A DNA stretch of 59,376 nt, from the NCBI GenBank assembly GCA_000381565.1, contig KB906725.1, positions 2,923,186 through 2,982,561 on the forward strand. The letters run 5' to 3'. Of this stretch, positions 7,851 to 16,003 are shown one piece after another; within the stretch, counting starts at the first letter, position 1, and the number at the start of each line of letters is the position of its first letter. The position numbers and the translations under genes were made by a program. The stretch is from Oxalobacteraceae bacterium AB_14. Its GTDB lineage: Bacteria > Pseudomonadota > Gammaproteobacteria > Burkholderiales > Burkholderiaceae_D. Below the pieces are notes generated by a model that saw only the letters and a program-made list of their open reading frames with translations, did not search any database and had not been told where the DNA came from.

Positions 7851-7877
7851 GTCATTCCCGCCTGCGCGGGAACGACG
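7851..7877. terminator. Hairpin between convergent genes
   Basis: The 37-base gap between the unknown membrane protein and emrA contains GTCATTCCCGCCTGCGCGGG and the following AACGACG, an imperfect palindrome of the TTCCCGC/GCGGGAA type that recurs between genes in many beta-proteobacteria. It could end transcription from both sides. Confidence 0.4.
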
Positions 7878-7886
7878 GCGATGGCG

Positions 7887-9035
7887 TCAGAGGTTGCGGG
7901 CGATGATGGCGTCGGCGGCGCTGGCCGCTTGTTGCAGCGGCTGCGCCAGCGTCTGCGTGCTGTAGGCCGGGGTCTGCGGCATGGCCGCGCCCAGCACCGG
8001 ACCGTCGGTCTTGCTGATGTCCACCGTCACCGTGGTCGACAGACCGATGCGCAGCGGATGCTCGGCCAGTTCCTTCGGATCGAGCGCGATGCGCACCGGC
8101 AGCCGCTGCACCACCTTGATCCAGTTGCCGCTGGCGTTCTGCGCCGGCAGCAGCGAGAACGCGCTGCCCGTGCCGGCCGACAGTCCCACCACCTTGCCGT
8201 GGAATTCGACCTTGCTGCCATACATATCGGCCTCGATCTTCGCGCTCTGGCCGACGCGGATGTCGCGCAGTTCCGATTCCTTGAAGTTGGCGTCCACCCA
8301 CAGCTGGTCCAGCGGCACGATCGCCATCAGCGAAGTGCCCGGCGTGGCGCGCGCGCCGATCTGCACGCTGCGCCTGGCCACATAGCCCGACACCGGCGCG
8401 ACGATGGTGTTGCGGCGCGCCGCCAGCCATGCCTGCACATAGTCCGCCTTGGCCGCCTGCACCGCCGGATGCCGGGCCAGCGCCACGCCCGCCACGCCGG
8501 CCTGCGCGGCCTCGGCCTGCCTGCTGGCCACCGCGATCGCGGCGCGCGCGTTATCCACGGCCTGGCGCGCGTGGTCGACTTCCTCGCCCGATACCGTATG
8601 GTCGGCCGCCAGCGGCTGGCGGCGCGCCAGGTCGTCTTCCGCGGTTTTCAGTTGCAGCTTGCGCAGCGCGACGGTGGCGTCGTACTGGGCGACGTCGGCA
8701 TAGCGCTGGCGCTGCTGGCGCACGGCGGCGCCGAGGCGGGCGTCGGCCTGGCTCAGCGCGATGTCGGCATCGGCCGGATCGAGCTTGATCAGCGTGGCGC
8801 CGGCCTGCACCATCTGCGTTTCGTCGGCGCGGATCTCGGTGACGTTGCCGGTCACCTGCGACGACAGGTTGACCAGGTTGCCGCCCACGTAGGCGTTGTC
8901 GGTTTCCTGCTGCTTCGACAGCACGGCCTGGTAGTAGACCGCGTAGGCCGCGCCGGCGGCGATGAACAGCAGCGTGATCGCGGCCAGCACGGTCTTGCGC
9001 TTGTTGTCGTTGGGTTGGGTGATGTCTGTACTCAT
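7887..9035 (-). CDS. emrA: EmrA-type membrane fusion protein
   Basis: The product has 382 residues. A short cytoplasmic N-terminus and one transmembrane helix (about 17-37) lead into a periplasmic HlyD/EmrA domain with biotinyl-lipoyl-like strands (TDNAYVGGNLVNLSSQVTG and IVAPVSGYVARRSVQIG) around a coiled-coil hairpin. It bridges the EmrB pump and an outer-membrane channel for drug export. It is the last gene of the marR-emrB-nodT-emrA operon, 15 bases after the outer-membrane factor. Substrates cannot be read from the sequence. Confidence 0.88.
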   Translation of the reverse strand: MSTDITQPNDNKRKTVLAAITLLFIAAGAAYAVYYQAVLSKQQETDNAYVGGNLVNLSSQVTGNVTEIRADETQMVQAGATLIKLDPADADIALSQADARLGAAVRQQRQRYADVAQYDATVALRKLQLKTAEDDLARRQPLAADHTVSGEEVDHARQAVDNARAAIAVASRQAEAAQAGVAGVALARHPAVQAAKADYVQAWLAARRNTIVAPVSGYVARRSVQIGARATPGTSLMAIVPLDQLWVDANFKESELRDIRVGQSAKIEADMYGSKVEFHGKVVGLSAGTGSAFSLLPAQNASGNWIKVVQRLPVRIALDPKELAEHPLRIGLSTTVTVDISKTDGPVLGAAMPQTPAYSTQTLAQPLQQAASAADAIIARNL

Positions 9036-9050
9036 GATGGGATTCCCGTT

Positions 9051-10502
9051 TTATTTGGAGGCGGTGGCGGTGGGCGCTTCTTCGCGGTAGCCGCCGCCCA
9101 GCGCGTTGGTCAGGGTCACTTCGGCCAGCAGCTGGACTTGTCGCAGATAGAGGCCGGCATCCTGCTGCTTGCGCAGCGCCAGTTGCGCGGACAGCACGCT
9201 GGCGCGGTCGCCGAGGCCGCGCTCCAGCCGCGCCTGCGCCGACGCCATCTGCGCGCGCGCCGCGCCGGTGGCCGCCGCCTGCTGCACGATCTGTTGTTCG
9301 ATGCCCTGCAGCTGCACGGCGTCCTGCGCCACCTCGCGCACGGCGTCGACCACCGCCTGGTTGTATTCGGCGATGCGTTCGTTGCGGCCGGCGCGGGCGC
9401 TGTCGAGTTGCGCGTCGAGGCGGCGGCTGTCGAACAGCGGCAGCGTCAGCGTCGGCCCGAGGTAGAGCGTGCGGCTGGCTGCCTGCAGCAGGTGCTCCAG
9501 CTTGACCGTGTCCAGGCCGATGGAGCCGGTCAGGTTGACGTCGGGATAGAACGCCGCCTTGGCCGCGTCGATCTTGCTGAGCGAGGCTTCCAGCTTCCAG
9601 CGCGCGGCCTGCAGATCCGGGCGCCGCGCCAGCAGTTCCATGCCGAGGCGGGCGGGCAGGGCGTGCGCCGCGCTGCCCAGCGCTTGCGGCTTGAGGTCGG
9701 CCAGCGCGCCGCTGTCGGCGCCGAGCAGGGCGCGCAGGGCTTCGCGTTCGCGGCCGATGTCGGCCTTGAGCTGCGCCTGCTGCCTGCGGATCAGGCTCAG
9801 TTCCGCCTCGGCGGCGCGCTGCTCGTCGCTGACGGCCAGGCCGCCGGCGACGCGCCTGGCCTTATCCTGCACCAGCGCGGCCTGCGTGGCGGCCAGCTGC
9901 TCGGTGTTGGCCAGGCGCGCCCACGCGCCCTGCAGGCGGAAGTAGCTTAGCCCGATGGCGGCGGCCAGCGCGCGTTCCGCTTCCGCGTATTCGGCGCGGC
10001 CGGCGTTCAATTCGCCGACGGCGGCGGCGACCTGCGCGCGGTTCTTGCCCCACCAGTCGAAGTGATAGCGGGCGTCCAGGCGCAGGGTCTCGGCGCTGAA
10101 CCAGGCGCCGCCGATCGGTTCCGGGAACAGGCCGGTGCCGGAGTAGCGCTGGCGGTTGGCGCCGGCGTAGCCGCTGAGGTCCAGGCCCAGGTCGGCCGCG
10201 CTGCGCGACAGCGCCGAACGCGCGCTGCCGATCTGCGCCGCCGCCACCTCCAGCGTCGGGCCGGAGGCCAGCGCCTGCTTGATCAGCGCGTTCAATTGTT
10301 CGTCGTGGTAGGCGCTCCACCATTGCGCGCCGGGCCAGCCTTCCCGTGCCAGCTGGATGGTGGGCGGCAGCGCGGCGCCGGCGATGTCGCGCCTGGCCGG
10401 CGGATGCTGCTCCGGCGTGATGTGGGCGCAGCCGGCCAGCGCCAGGACGGCGGTCAGCAGCAGGGCAGTTTTTTTCACTTGAGGTTCCAATCGTTTCATC
10501 AT
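9051..10502 (-). CDS. NodT-family outer-membrane efflux lipoprotein
   Basis: The product has 483 residues. The signal peptide ends in the lipobox LALAGC, so Cys25 should be lipidated. Two outer-membrane efflux repeats follow, as in the NodT/OprM family of TolC-like channels (QWWSAYHDEQLNALIKQAL; LARRPDLQAARWKLEAS). The ATG at 10502 overlaps the emrB TGA by one base (TGATG); a second ATG three bases later could serve equally. The open frame extends much further upstream opposite other codons of emrB, but the lipobox fixes the start here. It supplies the outer-membrane part of this tripartite pump. Confidence 0.87.
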   Translation of the reverse strand: MMKRLEPQVKKTALLLTAVLALAGCAHITPEQHPPARRDIAGAALPPTIQLAREGWPGAQWWSAYHDEQLNALIKQALASGPTLEVAAAQIGSARSALSRSAADLGLDLSGYAGANRQRYSGTGLFPEPIGGAWFSAETLRLDARYHFDWWGKNRAQVAAAVGELNAGRAEYAEAERALAAAIGLSYFRLQGAWARLANTEQLAATQAALVQDKARRVAGGLAVSDEQRAAEAELSLIRRQQAQLKADIGREREALRALLGADSGALADLKPQALGSAAHALPARLGMELLARRPDLQAARWKLEASLSKIDAAKAAFYPDVNLTGSIGLDTVKLEHLLQAASRTLYLGPTLTLPLFDSRRLDAQLDSARAGRNERIAEYNQAVVDAVREVAQDAVQLQGIEQQIVQQAAATGAARAQMASAQARLERGLGDRASVLSAQLALRKQQDAGLYLRQVQLLAEVTLTNALGGGYREEAPTATASK

Positions 10503-12019
10503 CACTCCATCGCCGCATGGTCGATCACCGGCGCCGCCTGCTTGGCGGGCGGGCGTATCAGCAGCAGCAGCGGTATCACGCACAAGGTCAATATCATCAT
10601 CAGCCAGAAGTCGTCGACATACGCGATCATCGAGGCCTGGCGGGTGATCTCGCCATTCAGCGCGGCCGCCGCTGCCGGCGTGGCCAGGTTGTCGAGCAGC
10701 GAAGGATTGACGGTGGTGATCTTCTCGGCCAGCGTGGCGTGCATGGCCTGGGTGTTCCGCACCAGCAGCGTCTGCACCATGGCGATGCCGATCGAGCTGC
10801 CGATATTGCGTATCAGGCTGTAGATGGCCGTGCCTTCGGCCCGCATCTCCGGCGACAGCGTGGCGAAGGTGGCGGCGCTGAGCGGCACGAACACCAGGCC
10901 CAGGCCCAGGCCCTGGATCACGCCCGGCCAGACGATGTCGCTGCGCGACAGCACCAGCGTGTAGCGCGTCATCTGCCACAGCGAGAAGGCGGTGATGACG
11001 AAGCCCAGCCCCAGCAGCAGGCGCAGGTCGAACTTGCCCACCATCCGGCCCACCACCATCATCGCGACCATGGTGCCGATGCCGCTCGGCGCCGTCACCA
11101 GGCCGGCGACGGCGGCCGGATAGCCCATCAGGCTTTGCAGCATCGACGGCGTCAGCGCGCGCGAGGCGTACAGCACCAGGCCGACGATGAAGATGAACAG
11201 CAGGCCGCTGACGTAGTTCGAATTCTTCAGCAGCCGGTAGTCGAAGAACGATTTGCCGGCGGGGCGCAGCGCGGTGTGCGCCACAAAGTAGGCGAAGCTG
11301 AGCGCCAGCACGATCGCCTCCACCCAGGTTTCCTTGGCGGCGAACCAGTCGTTTTGTTCGCCGCGGTCGAGCAGCATTTGCAGCGCGCCGATCGACAGGC
11401 TGAGGGTGGCGAAGCCGAAGCCGTCGAAGCTCATCTTGCGCGCGCCCGGCACCGCGCGGATGTAGCGCCAGATGCCGTAGAACGCCAGCGCGCCGACCGG
11501 CACGTTGATGAAGAACACCCAGCGCCAGTTGTAGCTGTCGGTCAGCCAGCCGCCCAGCGTGGGGCCGAGGATGGGGCCTATCATCACGCCCATGCCCCAC
11601 ACCGCCATGGCCGAGCCGTGTTTTTCGCGTGGATTGATGTCGAGCAGCGTGGCCTGCGACAGCGGCACCAGCGCCGCGCCGAACACGCCTTGCAGCAGGC
11701 GCGCGGCGACGATCTGCGCCAGCGAGCCCGATAGGCCGCACAGCACCGACGCCAGCGTGAAGCCGGCCACCGCGCTCAGGAAGACGTTCTTCTGGCCGTA
11801 GCGGTCGCACAACCAGCCGGTCAGCGGCGTGGCGATGGCGGCGGCGACGATGAAGGAGGTCAGCACCCAGGTGATCTGGTCCTGCGAGGCCGACAGGCTG
11901 CCCTGCATGTGCGGCAGCGCGACGTTGGCGATGGTGCCGTCGAGCGCCTGGATGATGGTGGCCAGCATGATCGAGATGGTGATCATGCGGCGGTTGATCG
12001 CGCCGCCGGCCGGGTTCAT
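10502..12019 (-). CDS. emrB: EmrB-type multidrug MFS transporter (DHA2, 14 TM)
   Basis: The product has 505 residues and about 14 membrane segments, the size of the DHA2 drug:proton antiporter group. LDGTIANVALPHMQGSL in the first helix and GVMIGPILGPTLGGWL (antiporter motif C) are diagnostic. Loop motif A appears as GWLCDRYGQKNVF. It expels lipophilic compounds across the inner membrane and hands them to EmrA and the NodT channel. Its start overlaps the marR stop by four bases (ATGA), so translation is coupled. Confidence 0.92.
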   Translation of the reverse strand: MNPAGGAINRRMITISIMLATIIQALDGTIANVALPHMQGSLSASQDQITWVLTSFIVAAAIATPLTGWLCDRYGQKNVFLSAVAGFTLASVLCGLSGSLAQIVAARLLQGVFGAALVPLSQATLLDINPREKHGSAMAVWGMGVMIGPILGPTLGGWLTDSYNWRWVFFINVPVGALAFYGIWRYIRAVPGARKMSFDGFGFATLSLSIGALQMLLDRGEQNDWFAAKETWVEAIVLALSFAYFVAHTALRPAGKSFFDYRLLKNSNYVSGLLFIFIVGLVLYASRALTPSMLQSLMGYPAAVAGLVTAPSGIGTMVAMMVVGRMVGKFDLRLLLGLGFVITAFSLWQMTRYTLVLSRSDIVWPGVIQGLGLGLVFVPLSAATFATLSPEMRAEGTAIYSLIRNIGSSIGIAMVQTLLVRNTQAMHATLAEKITTVNPSLLDNLATPAAAAALNGEITRQASMIAYVDDFWLMMILTLCVIPLLLLIRPPAKQAAPVIDHAAME

Positions 12020-12450
12020 AGGCGCGTTTCGAGATCGGTCTGCATCGTCTCCAGGAACTCGGTGACGATGCGCAGCAGCGCCGGATCGGTGCTGCCCAGC
12101 AGCTCCAGCCGCACGGCCGAAGCCTCGTTCCAGACGGTCTGGTAGATCTTCCTGCCTTCGTCGGTCAGGCTGACCAGCTTGACGCGGCGGTCGGTCGCCG
12201 ACGGCGTGCGCAGCATATAGCCGGCTTTGACCAGGCGGTCGATGGTGGCCACCATGGTCGGGTCTTCGACGCCGACGCGGGTGGCCAGCCGGGTCTGTGA
12301 CGGCGGCTCGGTTTCCTTGGCGGTGTAGGCGATCGCCATCCAGCTGGCCTGGCTGATGCCGAGGTGCTTGAGGCGGCGGTCGATGGCCAGGCGCCAGGCG
12401 CGGGCGGTGCCGTGCAGCGCGGCGGAGAAGCGCTCTTCGATAGAAGACAT
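12016..12450 (-). CDS. MarR-family repressor of the efflux operon
   Basis: The product has 144 residues from ATG at 12450, with AGGTG upstream; an in-frame GTG at 12459 is a possible longer start. The winged-helix core is visible (LGISQASWMAIAYTAKE, TRLATRVGVEDPTMVATIDRLVKAGYMLR, wing TDRRVKLVSLTDEG). It is the first gene of the emr operon and overlaps emrB by four bases. A perfect 8-base dyad lies directly upstream on the promoter, so it probably represses its own operon and is released by a pump substrate, as EmrR does. Confidence 0.88.
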   Translation of the reverse strand: MSSIEERFSAALHGTARAWRLAIDRRLKHLGISQASWMAIAYTAKETEPPSQTRLATRVGVEDPTMVATIDRLVKAGYMLRTPSATDRRVKLVSLTDEGRKIYQTVWNEASAVRLELLGSTDPALLRIVTEFLETMQTDLETRL

Positions 12451-12463
12451 ACCATTCACCTGC

Positions 12464-12516
12464 TAATAGTTAGGACTCGAACTATTATTCTAGCATGGGT
12501 GTTTTCCCTTCGGCAA
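12464..12516 (-). promoter_or_regulatory. marR-emr promoter with MarR operator
   Basis: On the minus strand, TTGCCG (12516-12511), an 18-base spacer and TAGAAT (12492-12487) form a promoter. The dyad TAATAGTT (12464-12471) with AACTATTA (12480-12487) abuts the -10 and would cover the transcription start, a standard repression geometry. Confidence 0.6.
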
Positions 12517-12561
12517 GCGACGTGCTAGGCTGGCGGCATCGCCCGACAAGGACACTTCTTG

Positions 12562-13317
12562 ATGAAATCCACTCTCGCTGCGGCGCTCTGCCTGTTGCCG
12601 CTGTTGTGCCTGGCCGAAGACGGGCCGCCGATCACGCCGTATCGCCCGTCCGTTTCCAGCCCTGCCCAGTTGCCGGCCGCCGGCCAGCTGGAATTGGAGT
12701 TGGGCGGCTTGAGCAGCAAATCCGATGACGGCCGCCGCAACAGCCTGCCTTACGCGCTCAAGCTGGGCTTCAATGAACAGTGGGGCCTCGTGCTCGGCGG
12801 CGAAGCCTTTGTGTCGGCGCCGGACGGCAGCGGCGGGCATGCGCGCGGCATCGGCGACACGCTGTTCGTGCTGAAGCGCGCCTTCCTGCTGGACGAGGGC
12901 AGTGCGCTGGGCCTGGAACTGGGCGCCAAGGCGCCCACCGCCAGGGACAGCATCGGCAGTGGCCGCGCCGACTACAGCCTGAACGGCATCTTCAGCCGCG
13001 ACCTGGGCAGCGTCCACATGGACGCCAATCTCAACGCCACCCGCCTGGGCGTCGACGATGCCGGCAGCGGCCGGGTGCAGACCGGTCTGTCGGCCTCGTT
13101 CTCGGCGCCGGTGAACGGGCAGTGGGGCGTGACCGGCGAATGGTCCGGCAGCCGCCGCAGCGGCGCGGCCAGTACCGCGCAAGTGCTGGTGGCGCTCAGC
13201 TACAGCCCGACCAGGCGGCTGACCGTGGACCTCGGCGCCGCGCATGGCTTGAACGGCGCCACGCCCAACTGGGCTTTCTTTAGCGGCGTGGTGTTGCCGC
13301 TGGCGCAACTTTGGTGA
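12562..13317 (+). CDS. Predicted outer-membrane beta-barrel protein (MetA-pathway-like)
   Basis: The product has 251 residues from ATG at 12562, with AAGGA nine bases upstream. A signal peptide is cleaved after CLAEDG or nearby. The rest consists of alternating amphipathic strands (GQLELELGGLSS, LPYALKLGFNEQWGLVLGGEAF, FVLKRAFL and so on) and ends in an aromatic residue, as barrels do. It resembles the putative MetA-pathway/phenol-degradation transporter family (PF13557) of outer-membrane proteins. It is divergent from the marR-emr operon, so it might share substrates or regulation, but that is inference. Confidence 0.6.
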   Translation: MKSTLAAALCLLPLLCLAEDGPPITPYRPSVSSPAQLPAAGQLELELGGLSSKSDDGRRNSLPYALKLGFNEQWGLVLGGEAFVSAPDGSGGHARGIGDTLFVLKRAFLLDEGSALGLELGAKAPTARDSIGSGRADYSLNGIFSRDLGSVHMDANLNATRLGVDDAGSGRVQTGLSASFSAPVNGQWGVTGEWSGSRRSGAASTAQVLVALSYSPTRRLTVDLGAAHGLNGATPNWAFFSGVVLPLAQLW

Positions 13318-13335
13318 GGCATTGTGGCTTTTTAT

Positions 13336-13349
13336 GTACGCTAGCGTAC
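13336..13349. promoter_or_regulatory. Perfect 14-base palindrome
   Basis: GTACGCTAGCGTAC is a perfect palindrome 19 bases after the barrel gene and 79 bases before the His-rich protein gene. There is no T-tract, so an operator for the downstream gene is more likely than a terminator. Confidence 0.35.
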
Positions 13350-13427
13350 GGATAGTCGGAGCGGGGTTTGTTACTATTCCAATTGAGCAAGTTCGCTCAG
13401 CCAAGATTACAAGAAAAGTAGGCCAAA

Positions 13428-13865
13428 ATGAAAACCAAGATACTTGCCGCCAGCCTGTTGGCGTTGTCTTCCGCAGCGTTCGCCAGCGATGTCGGCGTTT
13501 CCATCAACATCGGCCAGCCTGGTTTTTACGGCCGCATCGATATCGGCGATTATCCGCAGCCCCAGGTGATTTACCGTGAGCCGGTGATCGTCCAGCGTCC
13601 GGTGCGCTACGTCGAGCGCGCGCCTATCTACCTGCGCGTACCGCCGGGCCATGCCAAGCACTGGGACAAGCATTGCGGCGCCTACAACGCCTGCGGCCAG
13701 CGCGTCTACTTCGTGCAGGATGGCTGGTACCAGAATCAATACGTGCCACAATACCGTGACCGTCACGGCAAGGGCCGCCACGATGAGCGCCGTGACGACC
13801 GCCGTGACGACGACCACGGCAATGGTCACGGCCACGGCCACGGCAAAGGCCACAACAAGGATTGA
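13428..13865 (+). CDS. Exported protein with His/Asp/Arg-rich tail
   Basis: The product has 145 residues. Residues 1-20 form a clear signal peptide (AAFASD cleavage), so it is periplasmic or outer-membrane associated. The middle is a conserved-looking domain (GQPGFYGRIDIGDYPQPQV, PGHAKHWDKHCGAYNACGQRVYFV) with two cysteines near residues 83-89. The last 40 residues are a low-complexity tail of D, R, H and G that could bind metal ions. I do not know a specific function. It is followed 36 bases later by ndh. Confidence 0.65.
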   Translation: MKTKILAASLLALSSAAFASDVGVSINIGQPGFYGRIDIGDYPQPQVIYREPVIVQRPVRYVERAPIYLRVPPGHAKHWDKHCGAYNACGQRVYFVQDGWYQNQYVPQYRDRHGKGRHDERRDDRRDDDHGNGHGHGHGKGHNKD

Positions 13866-13901
13866 TCACGCGGCGCCGTCCGCCGCCGACAGGAGAAACG
13901 T

Positions 13902-15200
13902 TTGCAGAGTCAAATTTTGATCGTAGGCGGCGGGGCAGGCGGGCTGGAGCTCGCTTGCAAGCTGGGACGCAAGCTGGGCCCGCAGGCGGTGTCGCTGGTC
14001 GACAGCCGCCTGTTTCATATCTGGAAGCCGTCGCTGCATGAAGTGGCGGCCGGCACCTTGGACGTGCATCAGGAAGGCCTGTCCTACCAGATGCTGGCGC
14101 ACGACAACGGCTTCACCTTCGTCTACGGACCGATGCAGGCGCTCGACGCCGGGCGGCGGCAGCTGACCGTCGGCGCGATCTACAGCGACGACCACGGCCG
14201 GCGCGAAGAAGTGCTGCCGCTACGCCGCATCGGCTACGAATCGCTGGTGCTGGCCATCGGCAGCACCTCCAATTATTTCGGCGTGCCCGGCGCGGCCGAG
14301 CACACCATTTCCCTGAACGCCACCGAAGACGCCGAGCGCTTCCGCCTGACCCTGCTCAAGCTGCTGACCCAGGCCGAGCTGCATACGCGGCCGCAGGCCG
14401 GCGTCGACATCGTCATCATCGGCGGCGGCGCCACCGGCGTCGAGCTGGCGGCCGAGCTGCGCGAGGCCAGCGGCGTGTATGCCGCCTATGGTTTCCGCCC
14501 GCTGTGCGCCGAGCGCGACGTGCGCATCACACTGCTCGAAGGGGCGCCGCGCATCCTTGCGCCCTTGCCGGAAAAGGTGGCGAGCGCCGCGCTGGCGCTG
14601 CTGCGGCAACGCGCCATCAAGGTCGTGACCGCCACCCGCGTGACCGCCATCGCCGCCGACGCCGTGACGGCCGGCGACATCGTCTACCCGGCGCAGCTGG
14701 TGGTGTGGGCGGCCGGCATCAAGGCGCCGGACCTGCTCGGCCAGCTGGGCCTGCCGACCGCCAAGTCGGGCCAGGTCGAAGTCGACGCCCGCCTGGCCGT
14801 GCCGGGCCACGCCGGCATCTACGCCCTGGGCGATTGCGCCGCCTGCGCCGGCCCGGACGGCAAGCAGGTGCCGCCGCGGGCGCAGGCCGCGCACCAGCAG
14901 GCCAGCTACCTGGCCGAGACCTTGCTGCGCCAGCAGCGCGGCAAGCCGCCGCCGCAGCAGCCGTATGTGTATCGCGACTATGGTTCGCTGGTGTCGGTCG
15001 GCCAGAGCACGTCGGTGGGCAGCCTGATGGGATCGTTGAAGGGGCTAAGCTGGTTTGTCGACGGCCTGGTGGCGCGGCTGATGTATGTCAGCCTGCACCT
15101 GATGCATCACCGCGCCGTGCTCGGCACGCTGCGTACCGCCGTGCTGGCGCTGGCGCGCTTTTTGATCAAGCGCAGCACGCCGCTGGTCAAGCTGCACTAG
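13902..15200 (+). CDS. ndh: Type II NADH:quinone dehydrogenase
   Basis: The product has 432 residues from a TTG start at 13902; AGGAG six bases upstream fixes it. It is a membrane-associated flavoprotein that passes electrons from NADH to quinone without pumping protons. The FAD dinucleotide fold opens the protein (ILIVGGGAGGLELACKLG) and the NADH fold follows (IVIIGGGATGVELAAEL). GIYALGDCAACAG is the usual second FAD contact, and the C-terminus is amphipathic and basic, for membrane binding. It is probably co-transcribed with the His-rich gene. Confidence 0.88.
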   Translation: MQSQILIVGGGAGGLELACKLGRKLGPQAVSLVDSRLFHIWKPSLHEVAAGTLDVHQEGLSYQMLAHDNGFTFVYGPMQALDAGRRQLTVGAIYSDDHGRREEVLPLRRIGYESLVLAIGSTSNYFGVPGAAEHTISLNATEDAERFRLTLLKLLTQAELHTRPQAGVDIVIIGGGATGVELAAELREASGVYAAYGFRPLCAERDVRITLLEGAPRILAPLPEKVASAALALLRQRAIKVVTATRVTAIAADAVTAGDIVYPAQLVVWAAGIKAPDLLGQLGLPTAKSGQVEVDARLAVPGHAGIYALGDCAACAGPDGKQVPPRAQAAHQQASYLAETLLRQQRGKPPPQQPYVYRDYGSLVSVGQSTSVGSLMGSLKGLSWFVDGLVARLMYVSLHLMHHRAVLGTLRTAVLALARFLIKRSTPLVKLH

Positions 15201-15215
15201 GCCGCCGTTGCCGAT

Positions 15216-15926
15216 TCAGGCGGCGGCCGGCTTGGGCAGTATCATCGTCAGCGTGGCGCCGCGCTCGGCGCCGTTCGACAGGGTCAGCGTGCCGCCCAGG
15301 TAGGCGGCCCGTTCGCGCGCGGTGCGCAGGCCGAACTTGCCGCTGACCTGGCCCAGCAGCGTCGCCGCCGGCCCGTCCAGGCCGACGCCGTTGTCCTTCA
15401 CCGTCAACATCACTTCGTCGTCGTTGTCGTCGACAATGACGTCCACCTCGGAGGCGCGCGCGTGGGCGGCGATGTTGCGCAGCGCCTCCTCCAGCGTATG
15501 CAGCAGCACGATGCCGTGGCTGCGCGGGCAATTCAATTCTTCCTCCGGCAGGCTGCAGCGCGCGGTCAGCTGTTGCTGCTGGCCGAACTGCTCGACCGCC
15601 TCGCCCAGCGCCACCCGCACGCCGAGGAATTCGAGCTTGTCGTTCCACAGCTTGATCTGCATCTGGCGGTTGGTCTCGACGATCTGCATCAGCAGCTGCT
15701 TCATGTGGGCGGCGCGGTCCTGCAGCGCCGCTTCCTGCGGCATCTTCTGCATCAGCAGGCCCAGGTGCATGGTCAGCGCCGTCAGCGAGGAGCCGAGGCT
15801 GTCGTGCAGCTGGCGCGACAGCGAGCGGCGCTCGTTGTCCCAGCAGGTGTGGACGTGGCCGAGCAGGTCGCTCAGGTCGGCGCTGCGCAGCGCGTCTTGC
15901 TGTGGTTGTGGTGCCGGGACGGACAT
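15216..15926 (-). CDS. NarX/UhpB-type sensor histidine kinase lacking a sensor domain
   Basis: The product has 236 residues from ATG at 15926; a weak GAGAAA lies upstream. A HisKA_3 dimerisation helix carries the phospho-acceptor in RQLHDSLGSSL. A HATPase domain follows, with the N box (EEALRNIAAHA), G1 (DNGVGL) and G2 (GKFGLRTARERA). No transmembrane or input domain precedes it, so it is a soluble kinase taking its signal through a partner. No NarL-type response regulator is adjacent. It lies 77 bases after a REC-kinase-REC gene on the same strand and may be linked to it. Confidence 0.82.
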   Translation of the reverse strand: MSVPAPQPQQDALRSADLSDLLGHVHTCWDNERRSLSRQLHDSLGSSLTALTMHLGLLMQKMPQEAALQDRAAHMKQLLMQIVETNRQMQIKLWNDKLEFLGVRVALGEAVEQFGQQQQLTARCSLPEEELNCPRSHGIVLLHTLEEALRNIAAHARASEVDVIVDDNDDEVMLTVKDNGVGLDGPAATLLGQVSGKFGLRTARERAAYLGGTLTLSNGAERGATLTMILPKPAAA

Positions 15927-16003
15927 GGTTTTCTCTATTCGTGCTGACTTTGTGGGGCGATCATACCCGAGCTTTGCAAGTCGTGGCGCACTCTGGCTAT
16001 TGC

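Noticed and set aside
7881..9950. A 689-codon open frame on the plus strand opposite emrA and nodT
   Set aside because: It is a GC-rich mirror frame with Gln/Arg/His-rich, domain-free translation; the minus-strand genes have clear families, starts and operon overlaps.
10503..11810. An N-terminal extension of the NodT lipoprotein up to 919 residues
   Set aside because: It lies in another frame of emrB and is Arg/Ala-rich noise; the lipobox and TGATG junction fix the true start near 10502.
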